From: Micropruina sp.
GTDB taxonomy: Bacteria; Actinomycetota; Actinomycetes; Propionibacteriales; Propionibacteriaceae
Length of the DNA: 64,000 bases
Direction of reading: 5' to 3'
Assembly (NCBI GenBank): GCA_016711205.1
Contig: JADJTM010000001.1
Coordinates: 1,736,001-1,800,000 of the forward strand
Under the pieces are notes generated by a model. It did not search any database and was not told the origin of the DNA. It saw only the letters and a program-made list of their open reading frames with translations. Each line of letters starts with the position of its first letter. Positions within the stretch are counted from its first letter, which is position 1. Of this stretch, positions 17,241-25,989 are shown in pieces. The position numbers and the translations under genes are program-made.

Positions 17241-20200
17241 AGTCGCGCAACCGCTGGCTGATCACCGCCGAGACGCCGTCGGAGCGCATCGTGACGCCGT
17301 AGAGGGCGTCCGCGATCTCCATCGTGCGCTTCTGGTGGGTGATCACCAGCAGCTGGCTGGTCTCACGTAGTTCTTCATAGATCTGCAGCAGCCGGCCCAG
17401 GTTGATGTCGTCCAGGGCCGCCTCGACCTCGTCGAGAATGTAGAAGGGGCTCGGCCGCGCCTTGAACAGCGCGACCAGGAACGCCACCGCCACCAAAGAC
17501 CGCTCGCCACCCGACAGCAGCGACAGCCGCTTCACCTTCTTGCCGGCCGGACGCGCCTCGACATCGACGCCCGTGGTCAGCCACTGGCCCGGTTCGGTGA
17601 GCACCAGGCGTCCCTCACCACCGGGGAACAGCCGGGCGAACGACTGCTCGAAGGCGGCCTCGACGTCGGCGAAGGCCTCGGCGAACACCTCCTGCACCCG
17701 GGTGTCGACGTCGGCGATGATGTCGGCCAGGTCGGCCCGGGTCTTGCGCAGATCGTCCAACTGCTCGGCGAGGAAGGCGTGCCGCTCCTGCAGCGCGTCG
17801 AACTCCTCCAGCGCCAGCGGGTTCACCCTGCCCAGCACGCCCAGGTTGCGTTCGGCGGCCCGCAGCCGCTTCTCCTGCTCCACCCGGACGAACGGCACCG
17901 GCCGGGGCTGCTCGTCATCGGGCCCCAGCGCCGCCCCGTCCGCCCCCGCCAGCACCGGGATCAGCTGATCGGGGCCGTACTCGGCGACCAGCACGTCGGC
18001 GTCCAGGCCGAGTTCGACCAGCGCCTTCTCGGCCAGCGCCTCCAGCCGCAGCCGCTGCTCGGTGCGGGCCAGTTCGTCGCGGTGCACGGAGTCGACGAGT
18101 TCCTCGAACTGCTTGGCCAGCTCACGACCGCGGCGTCTGGCCTCGGCCAGCGTCGATTCGGCTTGCGCACGGGACGCTTCGGCCGCTCCCCTTTCGGCGG
18201 CGGCCAGCTCCTGGGACGCCTCCACGCGCGCCAGCAGCCAGGTCGCGGCGATGCCGACCGCGCGGGCGTCCTCGGCCTCGCGGCGCAACTGTTCACGCCG
18301 GGCCGCGGCCCGCTGCCGGGCCTGGCGTTCGGCCTGCGCCGCCCGCTGCAGCGAATCGGCGCGTCCGGCCAGTGCCCGGGCACGCTCCTCGATGGTGCGC
18401 AGCGCGAGCCGGGCCTCCATCTCGGCGGCGCGGGCCGCCCGCGCCAGATCGCTCAACCGGTCCCGCTCCCCCGGGTCGACGTCGACCACACCGGTCTGCG
18501 CCGAGGCCAGCTCGAGCCGCTTCTCCAACGCGGCCAGCGCCACCCGGTTCTGTTCACGGGTGGCCTGCGCCGACGCAATGGACGCCGCCAGCCGTTCGGC
18601 CTCCGCCTGCGCGGAGCGGGTGGTCTGGCTCAGGGCGGCCAACTCTTCGGCCAGCGCGGCGTGCTGGGCGTCCGACTCGTAGAGCCGGGCCAGGGCGGCC
18701 TCGGCCGCCTGCTGCGCCTGCTGCCGCTCGGCCTCGTGCTGGGCCAGGGCGAACCGGGCGCGCTCCACCTCGGCCTGGGCCGCCGTCAACCGGCCCTGCG
18801 TCTCGTCGATCGCGGCCTGCACCTCGATCAGCGACGGCTTGGCCGACGAACCGCCCGAGGCGAACCATTGACTGAGCATGTCGCCGTCATTGGTGACGGC
18901 GGTCAGGTCCGGCAACTCGGCGACCAGCGCACGGGCGGCTGCCAGGTCGTCCACGACGGCGACCTTGCGCAGCAGCCGCACCAGGGCCGGCCGGACGTCC
19001 GCATCGCACGTCACCACGTCGATCGCCCACACCGCGCCGGTGGGCAACGCGGGCCAGGGCTTCTGGTCCGGCTCGGACGACCCGCCCAACAGCAGCCCGG
19101 CCCGTCCGAGATCCTCGGCCTTGAGGTGGCCGAAGGCGGTGACGGCGGCGTCCAGGCCGGCGACCGCCACGGCGTCGGCGGCCGATCCGAGCGCGGCGGA
19201 CACCGCGGCCTCGTAGCCGGGCTGCACCCCGATCAGCGCGGCCACCGAGCCGAGCAGCCCACCGATCGACCCGCCGGCCGCGAGCAGCGCAGCGGAGGCG
19301 TCCTTGCGTTCGAGGCCCAACGCCAGTCCGTCCAGCCGGGCCGCGAGGGACGCCCGCTCGGTCAGCGCCTTCTGCTCGCCGCGCTGCACGTCGCCGATCG
19401 CCGCTTCGATGGTTTCGAGGTGTAGAGCGGTGCGCTCGTAGGCCTCGTCCAGTCCCGATTCGCCCTCGCTGACCCCGGACAGCCGGGTTTCGAGCGCGGC
19501 GAAACGATGCTTGGCCTCGTCGGCCCGGTTCAGGGCATCGTCGCGAGCACCGGTCAGCCGGTCGATCTCTGAGCCGGCAGCCTCGGTTCGGCTGCGCAGT
19601 GTGTTCACCTCGCCGGTCAGCCGGGCCAGTCCCTCGCGGCGGTCGGCGATCGCCCGCTGCTGCGCGGTGAAGGTGCGTTCGGCCTGCTCGTGGGCCAACT
19701 CGGACGCCTGCCGCGCCTGCGTGGCGGCGGACAACCCCTGTTCGGCCGCCGCCACCTCGCCGGCGAGCGCCTCTTCGGCCGTGCGCATCTCGGCGGCCTC
19801 ACGTTCGATCAGCTCGGGATCGCGACCCGGACGATCGCCGTCGCCGGCCGCCTGCGCGTTGCGTACCCGCTCGCCGGCGATGCTCATCGTGGTCGAGACC
19901 CGCTCGCGCAACCCCGCCAGTCCGTACCAGGTGTCCTGCGCGGCGTTCACCCGCGGCAACGCGTCTCGGCTGACCGTTTCGGCTTCGGCCTCGGCGGCGC
20001 GCGCACCGTCCAGCTCGGTCTCGATCGCCTGCCGGCGCACCAACAGGTCGGCCTCGGCTGCCAGTTCGGATTCGAGGGCCAGGCTGGCCTGGACGTAGTC
20101 GTCGGCCATCAGCCGCGCCTTGGCGTCCCGCAGGTCGAGCTGGATCACCGCCGCCTTGCGGGCCACCTCGGCCTGCCGTCCGAGCGGCTTGAGCTGGCGG

Positions 20201-20796
20201 CGCAGCTCGGCCAGCAGGTCGCTCAACCGGTTGAGGTTGACGCTGGTCGCTTCCAGTTTGCGCAGCGCCTTCTCCTTGCGCTTTCGGTGCTTCAGCACCC
20301 CGGCCGCCTCTTCGATGAAACCGCGCCTGATCTCGGGGGTCGCCTGCAGGATCGAGTCGAGCTGGCCCTGCCCGACGATCACATGCATTTCGCGGCCGAT
20401 GCCCGAATCCGACAGCAGATCCTGCACGTCGAGCAGCCGGGCGGTGTCGCCGTTGATCCGGTATTCGGAGCCGCCGGAGCGGAACATGGTGCGGCTGATC
20501 GTCACCTCGGTGTAGTCGATCGGCAGCGCGCCGTCGGTGTTGTCGATGGTGAGGGTCACCTCCGCGCGACCCAGCGGCGCCCGTCCGGAGGTGCCGGCGA
20601 AGATGACGTCCTCCATCTTGCCGCCGCGCAGCGACTTGGCGCCCTGCTCACCCATCACCCAGGCCAGTGCGTCCACCACGTTGGACTTGCCCGAACCGTT
20701 CGGGCCCACCACGCAGGTGATGCCCGGTTCGAACGCCAGGGATGTGGTGGAGGCGAACGACTTGAACCCGCGCAGGGTGAGGGACTTCAGATGCAT
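17239..20796 (-). CDS. smc: chromosome segregation protein SMC
   Basis: An 1185-residue SMC ATPase that organises and helps segregate the chromosome with ScpA and ScpB. The N-terminal Walker A is GPNGSGKSNVVDALAWVMG near residues 31-49. Coiled-coil arms flank a central hinge at about 500-660 (LLGSVAALIGVQPGYEAAVSAALG). The C-terminal ATPase half has the LSGGERSLVAVAFLVALF signature and FYILDEVEAALDD Walker B. Length is typical. The ATG at 20796 precedes HLKSLTLRGFKSFAS, the canonical start. The gene order mutM-GtrA-smc-ftsY resembles the actinobacterial mutM-smc-ftsY order with one insertion. Confidence 0.97.
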   Translation of the reverse strand: MHLKSLTLRGFKSFASTTSLAFEPGITCVVGPNGSGKSNVVDALAWVMGEQGAKSLRGGKMEDVIFAGTSGRAPLGRAEVTLTIDNTDGALPIDYTEVTISRTMFRSGGSEYRINGDTARLLDVQDLLSDSGIGREMHVIVGQGQLDSILQATPEIRRGFIEEAAGVLKHRKRKEKALRKLEATSVNLNRLSDLLAELRRQLKPLGRQAEVARKAAVIQLDLRDAKARLMADDYVQASLALESELAAEADLLVRRQAIETELDGARAAEAEAETVSRDALPRVNAAQDTWYGLAGLRERVSTTMSIAGERVRNAQAAGDGDRPGRDPELIEREAAEMRTAEEALAGEVAAAEQGLSAATQARQASELAHEQAERTFTAQQRAIADRREGLARLTGEVNTLRSRTEAAGSEIDRLTGARDDALNRADEAKHRFAALETRLSGVSEGESGLDEAYERTALHLETIEAAIGDVQRGEQKALTERASLAARLDGLALGLERKDASAALLAAGGSIGGLLGSVAALIGVQPGYEAAVSAALGSAADAVAVAGLDAAVTAFGHLKAEDLGRAGLLLGGSSEPDQKPWPALPTGAVWAIDVVTCDADVRPALVRLLRKVAVVDDLAAARALVAELPDLTAVTNDGDMLSQWFASGGSSAKPSLIEVQAAIDETQGRLTAAQAEVERARFALAQHEAERQQAQQAAEAALARLYESDAQHAALAEELAALSQTTRSAQAEAERLAASIASAQATREQNRVALAALEKRLELASAQTGVVDVDPGERDRLSDLARAARAAEMEARLALRTIEERARALAGRADSLQRAAQAERQARQRAAARREQLRREAEDARAVGIAATWLLARVEASQELAAAERGAAEASRAQAESTLAEARRRGRELAKQFEELVDSVHRDELARTEQRLRLEALAEKALVELGLDADVLVAEYGPDQLIPVLAGADGAALGPDDEQPRPVPFVRVEQEKRLRAAERNLGVLGRVNPLALEEFDALQERHAFLAEQLDDLRKTRADLADIIADVDTRVQEVFAEAFADVEAAFEQSFARLFPGGEGRLVLTEPGQWLTTGVDVEARPAGKKVKRLSLLSGGERSLVAVAFLVALFKARPSPFYILDEVEAALDDINLGRLLQIYEELRETSQLLVITHQKRTMEIADALYGVTMRSDGVSAVISQRLRD

Positions 20797-20800
20797 GGGC

Positions 20801-21370
20801 CTACCGGGTGCCGGCCAGGGACTCGGCGTGCTGGTTGCGGACGTGGCGGAACGTCCAGAGCTTGTTGACCAGGAAGTTGATCGGCATGGTGATCAGGATG
20901 GTCAGCAGTTGCGCCCAGTACTCGCGGGACTGCAGGCCGGCGTTCTCGTGAAACCAGGGCTCGGGCAGGTAGAACGGCGAGGTGGGGTTGGTGAAGCCGA
21001 TCTTGATGAAGATGCCGGCCAGTGCCGCGGCGCTGCCCACCGCCAGGAACGGCAGAAACTCCTTCAGCCACGGCGCCTTCTGCCCGTGCCGGAAGGTCCA
21101 ATGCCGGTTTAGTACGAAGTTGAACAGGTTGGCCACCAGGAACGCCACGATCCAGACCAGGGTGGTGAAGCGGAAGTTGAACGGGGTGCCGGGAATGGTG
21201 AACAGGATGTTCTGAGCGTTGGCCGTGCCGCCGTTGAGCTTGTTCATCACGATCGCGACGATCATGTTCACCACGACGCCGGCGCCGCCGACCAGGCCGA
21301 ATTTGATGAACTGCCGACCGACGTGGGCATAGCGCTGAACGAACGACCCGGCAGAACTCACGAGGGGCAC
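20801..21370 (-). CDS. GtrA-family membrane protein
   Basis: A 189-residue membrane protein with four hydrophobic segments: FIKFGLVGGAGVVVNMIVAIV, LVWIVAFLVANLFNFVLN, FLPFLAVGSAAALAGIFI and LLTILITMPINFLVNKLWTF. The repeated N(R/K)xWTFRH after helices 2 and 4 is the GtrA hallmark. GtrA-like proteins are implicated in moving polyprenyl-linked sugars across the membrane for glycan decoration. It ends 4 bp before the smc start and begins close to the mutM stop, so it is inserted within a normally contiguous mutM-smc pair and is likely cotranscribed with them. A hydrophilic loop of about 40 residues after helix 1 is somewhat long. Confidence 0.88.
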   Translation of the reverse strand: MPLVSSAGSFVQRYAHVGRQFIKFGLVGGAGVVVNMIVAIVMNKLNGGTANAQNILFTIPGTPFNFRFTTLVWIVAFLVANLFNFVLNRHWTFRHGQKAPWLKEFLPFLAVGSAAALAGIFIKIGFTNPTSPFYLPEPWFHENAGLQSREYWAQLLTILITMPINFLVNKLWTFRHVRNQHAESLAGTR

Positions 21371-21371
21371 C

Positions 21372-22372
21372 CTATCGGGCGCTGAGGCGTGGACGGCGCT
21401 GGCACGTCGGGCAGCGGAACGATGACCGGTTCATGAACGCCTCCCGGACGATCGGACGCCCGCAGCGCAGGCAGGGCTGTCCCTCGCGTCCATAGACGGC
21501 CAGGGAGCGCTCGAAGTAGCCGGAGCTGCCATTCACGCTGACGTACAGGGAGTCGAACGACGTGCCGCCCTGACCGAGCGCCTCGACCATCACGTCGTGC
21601 GCTGCGGTCAGCAACTCCCTGGCCTGCTTGGCGCTGAGGGTGTTGGCCGGGCGGCCGTAGTGCAGGCGGGCCCGCCACAGTGCCTCGTCGGCGTAGATGT
21701 TGCCGATGCCGCTCACCAACCTCTGGTCGAGCAGCACCCGCTTGATGCCCGAGCGCTTGGCGCGGATGGTGCGGACGGCCGACGCCAGCTCGTACTCGGG
21801 ATCGAAGGGGTCGCGGCCGATGTGAGCGAGCTCGGCGGGCAGTCCGGCGCCGCCCGGGCTCAGGGACAGTCCGCCGAACATGCGCTGGTCGACGAAGCGG
21901 AGCTGGTCACGAGATCCCGGCGTTCGCCGGGATGACGGGGCCTGGCCGGGGGACGACGACGGGGGCGTACCCGGCGAGACGGGCCCCCGGCGCCCCCGGG
22001 GGGCCCCGGCCCCCGCCACCGCTCCGCGTCATCCCGGCGGACGCCGGGATCTTCGAAACCCGCACCCAGGTCGAACAGCACCCGGGTGTTGGGCAGCAGG
22101 GGCGCCTCGGCCTCGTCCAGCCGGAACTGGCCGCTCATGCCCAGGTGGGCCAGCAGCGCGTCCCCGTCGGTGAACGGCAGCCACAGGTACTTGCCGCGCC
22201 GCTTCGGCTCGGCGAAGGTGCGGCCGGCGAGCGTGAGCGCGAAATCGTCCGGACCGCCCGCATGCCTGCGCACCGGACGTGGGTGCAGCACCGTGACCCG
22301 GTCGATGCGTCGCGAGGTGACGATGGCGGCCAGCCCTCGCCGCACGGTTTCGACCTCTGGTAGTTCAGGCAC
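21372..22372 (-). pseudogene. mutM: formamidopyrimidine-DNA glycosylase, interrupted by a REP pair
   Basis: The N-terminal half is normal: MPELPEVETVRRGL with catalytic Pro2 and Glu3, KRRGKYLWLP with the conserved lysine, and LLAHLGMSGQFRL. After LPNTRVLFDLGAGFE a GC-rich insertion of about 137-149 bp, bounded by two opposed REP hairpins, breaks the frame. The rest continues in another frame: DQLRFVDQRMFGGL, the H2TH region LLDQRLVSGIGNIYADEALW, and the zinc finger CLRCGRP...FRCPTC. The inserted length is 2 mod 3. The open product (170 residues) lacks the DNA-binding H2TH and zinc finger, so 8-oxoguanine repair by this gene should be lost. Adjacent genes are intact. Confidence 0.88.
21913..22051. 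mobile_element. paired REP (BIME-like) element inside mutM
   Basis: A 139-bp segment begins GATCCCGGCGTTCGCCGGGA and ends with the inverted copy TCCCGGCGGACGCCGGGATC, so the two REP hairpins face each other. The 90 bp between are extremely GC-rich with further palindromes (GGGCCCCCGGCGCCCCCG). It separates codons that are contiguous in all MutM proteins. Removing 21915-22051 (137 bp) restores a single frame reading GFE-SRDQLRFV. No ORF lies within it, so any movement was driven from elsewhere. Confidence 0.85.
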
Positions 22373-22400
22373 CCCGCGATTGTGCCACCGGCCGGCGCAG

Positions 22401-23078
<678 letters not shown>

Positions 23079-23089
23079 GGCCGCCGGCG

Positions 23090-23281
23090 TCAGGGTTCGA
23101 GAATCTGACGGCGGGCCGCACGCGGACCGTACTGACCGCAGGCCGGGCAGGCCGTGTGCGGCAGGTGCTTCTCGCGGCAGGCGGCGTTGGCGCAGGTGAC
23201 CAGGGTGGGCACCGACGCCTTCCACTGGCTACGGCGGTGCCGGGTGTTGCTGCGCGACATCTTGCGCTTCGGGACGGCCAC
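23090..23281 (-). CDS. rpmF: 50S ribosomal protein L32
   Basis: A 63-residue protein beginning MAVPKRKMSRSNTRHRRSQW, the L32 signature. It carries a zinc ribbon of CANAACREKHL and CPACGQYG (four cysteines), the zinc-binding form. It sits between the DUF177 gene (3 bp upstream) and rnc, the near-universal yceD-rpmF arrangement. Confidence 0.97.
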   Translation of the reverse strand: MAVPKRKMSRSNTRHRRSQWKASVPTLVTCANAACREKHLPHTACPACGQYGPRAARRQILEP

Positions 23282-23284
23282 GGC

Positions 23285-23863
23285 TCACTCCTTGTTCTCG
23301 GCCGATACGGCCTCGTCGTCGTCTGGGTCTGCAGTCCACCCGGTCAGGCCGGCCCAGCGAGGGTCGACGCGGTCGTCGTGCCGGTGCTCCGGATCGTCGT
23401 TCAGGTCGGCCCCGCAGTCGGGACACAGGCCTGCACAATCCGGCCGGCACAGTGGTGTGTACGGCAGGTCGAGCACCACGGTGTCGCGCAGCAGCGGCTC
23501 GAGATCGAGCAGCTCGCCTTCGACACGGCTGGCCTCGTCATCGTCGGGTTCCTTGTCGGGGTAGAGATACAGCTCCTGAAGGTCGACCTCCTCGGGCGAG
23601 GCGATCGGCTCCAGGCAGCGCGCACACTGACCCTGCAAAGAAACCACGGCAGTTCCGGTGACCAGCACCCCTTCCACCACCGACTCGAGCCGAAGATCGA
23701 GAGCGACGGGAGAACCGGGCGGTACCCCGATCACGTCCATGCCGATGCCGGACGGCGCCTCGGCGACCCGTTGGATCGTCTTCATGGCGCCGACCCGTCG
23801 TCCCAGCTCATGGGTGTCGAGGACGAGCCCGGAGCGAGGATCTGGATGGCGATACATAGTCAT
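23285..23863 (-). CDS. yceD: DUF177 / YceD family protein
   Basis: A 192-residue protein with the family pattern: central GQCARCLEPI, then LYLYPDKEPDDDE, LLRDTVVLDLPYTPLCRPDCAGLCPDCGADLN, and an acidic C-terminus. YceD proteins are linked to 23S rRNA accumulation and ribosome assembly. The two Cys pairs probably bind zinc. It is directly upstream of rpmF and in Mycobacterium its equivalent (Rv2926c) occupies the same place next to rnc. An internal Met at residue 3 could also be the start. Confidence 0.92.
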   Translation of the reverse strand: MTMYRHPDPRSGLVLDTHELGRRVGAMKTIQRVAEAPSGIGMDVIGVPPGSPVALDLRLESVVEGVLVTGTAVVSLQGQCARCLEPIASPEEVDLQELYLYPDKEPDDDEASRVEGELLDLEPLLRDTVVLDLPYTPLCRPDCAGLCPDCGADLNDDPEHRHDDRVDPRWAGLTGWTADPDDDEAVSAENKE

Positions 23864-23921
23864 GACCGAAGGGACACTTTACCGGCCAGCCTGCGGCGGC
23901 GCCAATCGTGCCCGTGGGGAC

Positions 23922-24419
23922 TCAGCCGGTCACCTTGGGCAGCGTCGTGGTTTCGTCGCCGTCCAGGCCCGAGCGCGAGGCCAACCGGGCCCTGATCGTC
24001 TGGATCTGGGTGAGCTGCTTCTGCAGGCCGGCCTCCATGGCTGCGACACGGCCGTCCACGTAGACATCCGCCTCGCGACGCAGCGCCGCTGCCTCGGCGA
24101 TCGCCGTGGCCTCGAACTCGGCGGCCCGGGCGCGGGCGGTCTTCAGCACCTCGCTGGAATCGACCAGGAACGCCGCCTTCTGCTCAGCCGCCCCGACGAT
24201 CTGCGCGGCCTGCGCCTCGGCCCGCTCGATCGCCGGGGGGCTGGCGTTGGCAGCTGCCTTCGCGGCGGCCAACTCGTCGGCCAGCGACGCCTGCGTTGCC
24301 TCGATCACGCCGAGCACCTCGGCCCGGTTGAGCATGCAGGAGGCCGACATCGGCACCGCCTTCGCCTGCTGGATGAGGGTCTGCAGCGCGTCCAGGTGGG
24401 CGGCGGTGGATTCAGCCAT
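23922..24419 (-). CDS. DivIVA-like coiled-coil protein, SepIVA type
   Basis: A 165-residue Ala/Glu-rich coiled-coil protein. The N-terminal helix is LDALQTLIQQAKAVPMSASCMLNRAEVL. A long heptad region runs from about residue 40 to 145 (DELAAAKAA, IERAEAQAAQIVGAAEQKAAFLV). In mycobacteria the DivIVA-domain division factor SepIVA (Rv2927c) lies at the same place next to the DUF177 and rnc genes, so synteny and composition both point to a SepIVA-like role in septum and cell-wall growth. The start overlaps the coaD stop by 8 bp. Assignment rests on context; the sequence itself is low in unique motifs. Confidence 0.7.
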   Translation of the reverse strand: MAESTAAHLDALQTLIQQAKAVPMSASCMLNRAEVLGVIEATQASLADELAAAKAAANASPPAIERAEAQAAQIVGAAEQKAAFLVDSSEVLKTARARAAEFEATAIAEAAALRREADVYVDGRVAAMEAGLQKQLTQIQTIRARLASRSGLDGDETTTLPKVTG

Positions 24420-24891
24420 GGTGGGTCCTCTTCTGTTCGATGGATCGGGCCACCGCGTCGGGCACGAAGGCGCTCACGTCGCCCCCGAGCGAGGCCACCT
24501 CGCGGACCATCGTGGACGACAACGTGCCCCATTGTGCCGAAGCCGGCAGCAGCACGGTCTCCAGACCGGTCAGCGTGTGGTTGATGTGGGCCATCTGCAA
24601 CTCGAAGTCGAAGTCGGACCCGAACCGCAGGCCCTTCACCACGAAGCCGGCGTCACGCTGCCGGCAGAACTCGACCAGCAGCCCGGTCAACACCTCGACC
24701 CGTACCCGCGGCAGGTGCGCCGTGGCGGCCCGCACCAGCTGCACCCGCTCGTCGGTGTCGAACAGGTACTTCTTGACGGAGTTGACTCCGACGGCGACGA
24801 TCACCTCGTCAAACAGAGCCACGGCCCGTTCGACGATGTTCACGTGGCCGTGCGTGATCGGATCGTACGAGCCCGGGCAGACGGCCCTCAT
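24412..24891 (-). CDS. coaD: phosphopantetheine adenylyltransferase
   Basis: A 159-residue enzyme for the penultimate step of CoA synthesis (4'-phosphopantetheine + ATP to dephospho-CoA). It has the nucleotidyltransferase CPGSYDPITHGHVNIVERA with the THGH motif, KGLRFGSDFDFELQMAHIN in the centre, and LSSTMVREVASLGGDVS, the counterpart of the ISSSLVKE motif. Size is standard. The ATG overlaps the rsmD stop (ATGA), and the SepIVA-like gene overlaps its end, so three genes are translationally linked. Confidence 0.96.
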   Translation of the reverse strand: MRAVCPGSYDPITHGHVNIVERAVALFDEVIVAVGVNSVKKYLFDTDERVQLVRAATAHLPRVRVEVLTGLLVEFCRQRDAGFVVKGLRFGSDFDFELQMAHINHTLTGLETVLLPASAQWGTLSSTMVREVASLGGDVSAFVPDAVARSIEQKRTHHG

Positions 24892-25466
24892 GCCACACCT
24901 TCCGTCGCAAAGAACAAGGTCGTCTCACCGTAGCGACGATGCCAGCGATCCCCCAACCGGTCCGGCCAGTCGAACGCGCCGCTGCGATGCGCCCGCTCGA
25001 CGACCACGATGGCGTCCGGGGCCAACCACCCCTGCGCCAGCCGGGCCACCACCGCAGCGATGATGTCGTTGCCGAGCTGATAGGGCGGGTCGAGCCAGCA
25101 GAGCCGAAACGGTGTCGGCTCGCCGGCCAGAAACCCGTCCACTCCGGAGGCGACCACGCGCACCTTCAGCCCCGTCTGCTGCACGTTGCGCCGAATCACC
25201 TCGACCGCCCGGCGCTCCTTCTCGACCGCGACCACGGGCGCCGCACCGCGGCTGGCCGCCTCGAGTGCCACCGCGCCCGAGCCGGCGTAGAGGTCCAGAA
25301 AGGCGCACCCCTGCAGCATGGACGCGGGGTCGCCGACCCGTCCGAGCTCGGACGCCAGCACCCCGAAGGCCGCCTCACGCACCCGATCGGACGTGGGCCG
25401 GGTGGCGTCCCCACTGGGAGTCAGCAGCCGTTGGCCCTTGCGACTACCGGCGATGATCCTCGACAT
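24888..25466 (-). CDS. rsmD: 16S rRNA (guanine966-N2)-methyltransferase
   Basis: A 192-residue SAM-dependent rRNA methylase. It begins MSRIIAGSRKGQRLLTP, the conserved N-terminus. Motif I is FLDLYAGSGAVALEA and the catalytic motif IV is WLDPPYQLG. The ATG at 25466 is chosen for this N-terminus; the open frame upstream is antisense to the PPOX gene. It is the first gene of the rsmD-coaD-sepIVA-like set and is divergent from the PPOX gene across 51 bp. Confidence 0.95.
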   Translation of the reverse strand: MSRIIAGSRKGQRLLTPSGDATRPTSDRVREAAFGVLASELGRVGDPASMLQGCAFLDLYAGSGAVALEAASRGAAPVVAVEKERRAVEVIRRNVQQTGLKVRVVASGVDGFLAGEPTPFRLCWLDPPYQLGNDIIAAVVARLAQGWLAPDAIVVVERAHRSGAFDWPDRLGDRWHRRYGETTLFFATEGVA

Positions 25467-25517
25467 GGGATTGACGGTAGCCCACCCTCGTCCGGCCACC
25501 GGGTGCCACAATGGGGG

Positions 25518-25955
25518 ATGCCTACCCAATCCCCGGTCACCCGACTCGACGAGGACGAAGCCTGGCAGTTGCTCGGCAGCGCGCAGGTGGGCCGCCTCGC
25601 CACCGTGATCGAACGCCAGCCCGACATCTTCCCGGTCAACTTCGTGCTCGACGGTCAGACGGTGGTCTTTCGCACCGCCGAAGGCTCCAAGCTGCTGCAG
25701 CTGATCGTCAACGCCGGGGTCGCCTTCGAGGTTGATCAGTGGGACGCCGGCACCGGCTGGAGCGTGGTGGTGAAAGGCCACGCCGAGGAGGTGAGCGACT
25801 CAGACGAGCTCGCCCGGGTCGAGCGCCTGCCCCTGCAACCGTGGGTACCCACCGTCAAGACGCATTTCATTCGCATCACGGTCGAGCAGATCGATGGCCG
25901 CAGGTTCATGTTCGGCGACGAACCCGAGCGTGACCTGGACTACACCACGGAGTGA
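25518..25955 (+). CDS. pyridoxamine 5'-phosphate oxidase-family flavin protein
   Basis: A 145-residue split-barrel protein. It shows LDEDEAWQLLGSAQVGRLATV at the start, then PDIFPVNFVLDGQTVVFRTAEGSKL and WSVVVKGHAEEV, typical of small actinobacterial PPOX proteins that bind FMN or F420. The ATG at 25518 overlaps a G-run (GGGGG) that may serve as ribosome site; leaderless expression is also possible given the 51-bp divergent gap to rsmD. The real substrate cannot be told from sequence. Confidence 0.85.
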   Translation: MPTQSPVTRLDEDEAWQLLGSAQVGRLATVIERQPDIFPVNFVLDGQTVVFRTAEGSKLLQLIVNAGVAFEVDQWDAGTGWSVVVKGHAEEVSDSDELARVERLPLQPWVPTVKTHFIRITVEQIDGRRFMFGDEPERDLDYTTE

Positions 25956-25989
25956 CCTCCGCCTGATAGCGATGAGGCCGACCCGCGCT

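Noticed and set aside
21913..22051. Intein or self-splicing intron in mutM
   Set aside because: The insert has no ORF, no intein motifs and is only about 139 bp; it is made of two REP hairpins.
24888..25781. Longer N-terminus for rsmD (297 residues)
   Set aside because: The extension is antisense to the PPOX gene; the conserved MSRIIAGSRKGQ start lies at 25466.
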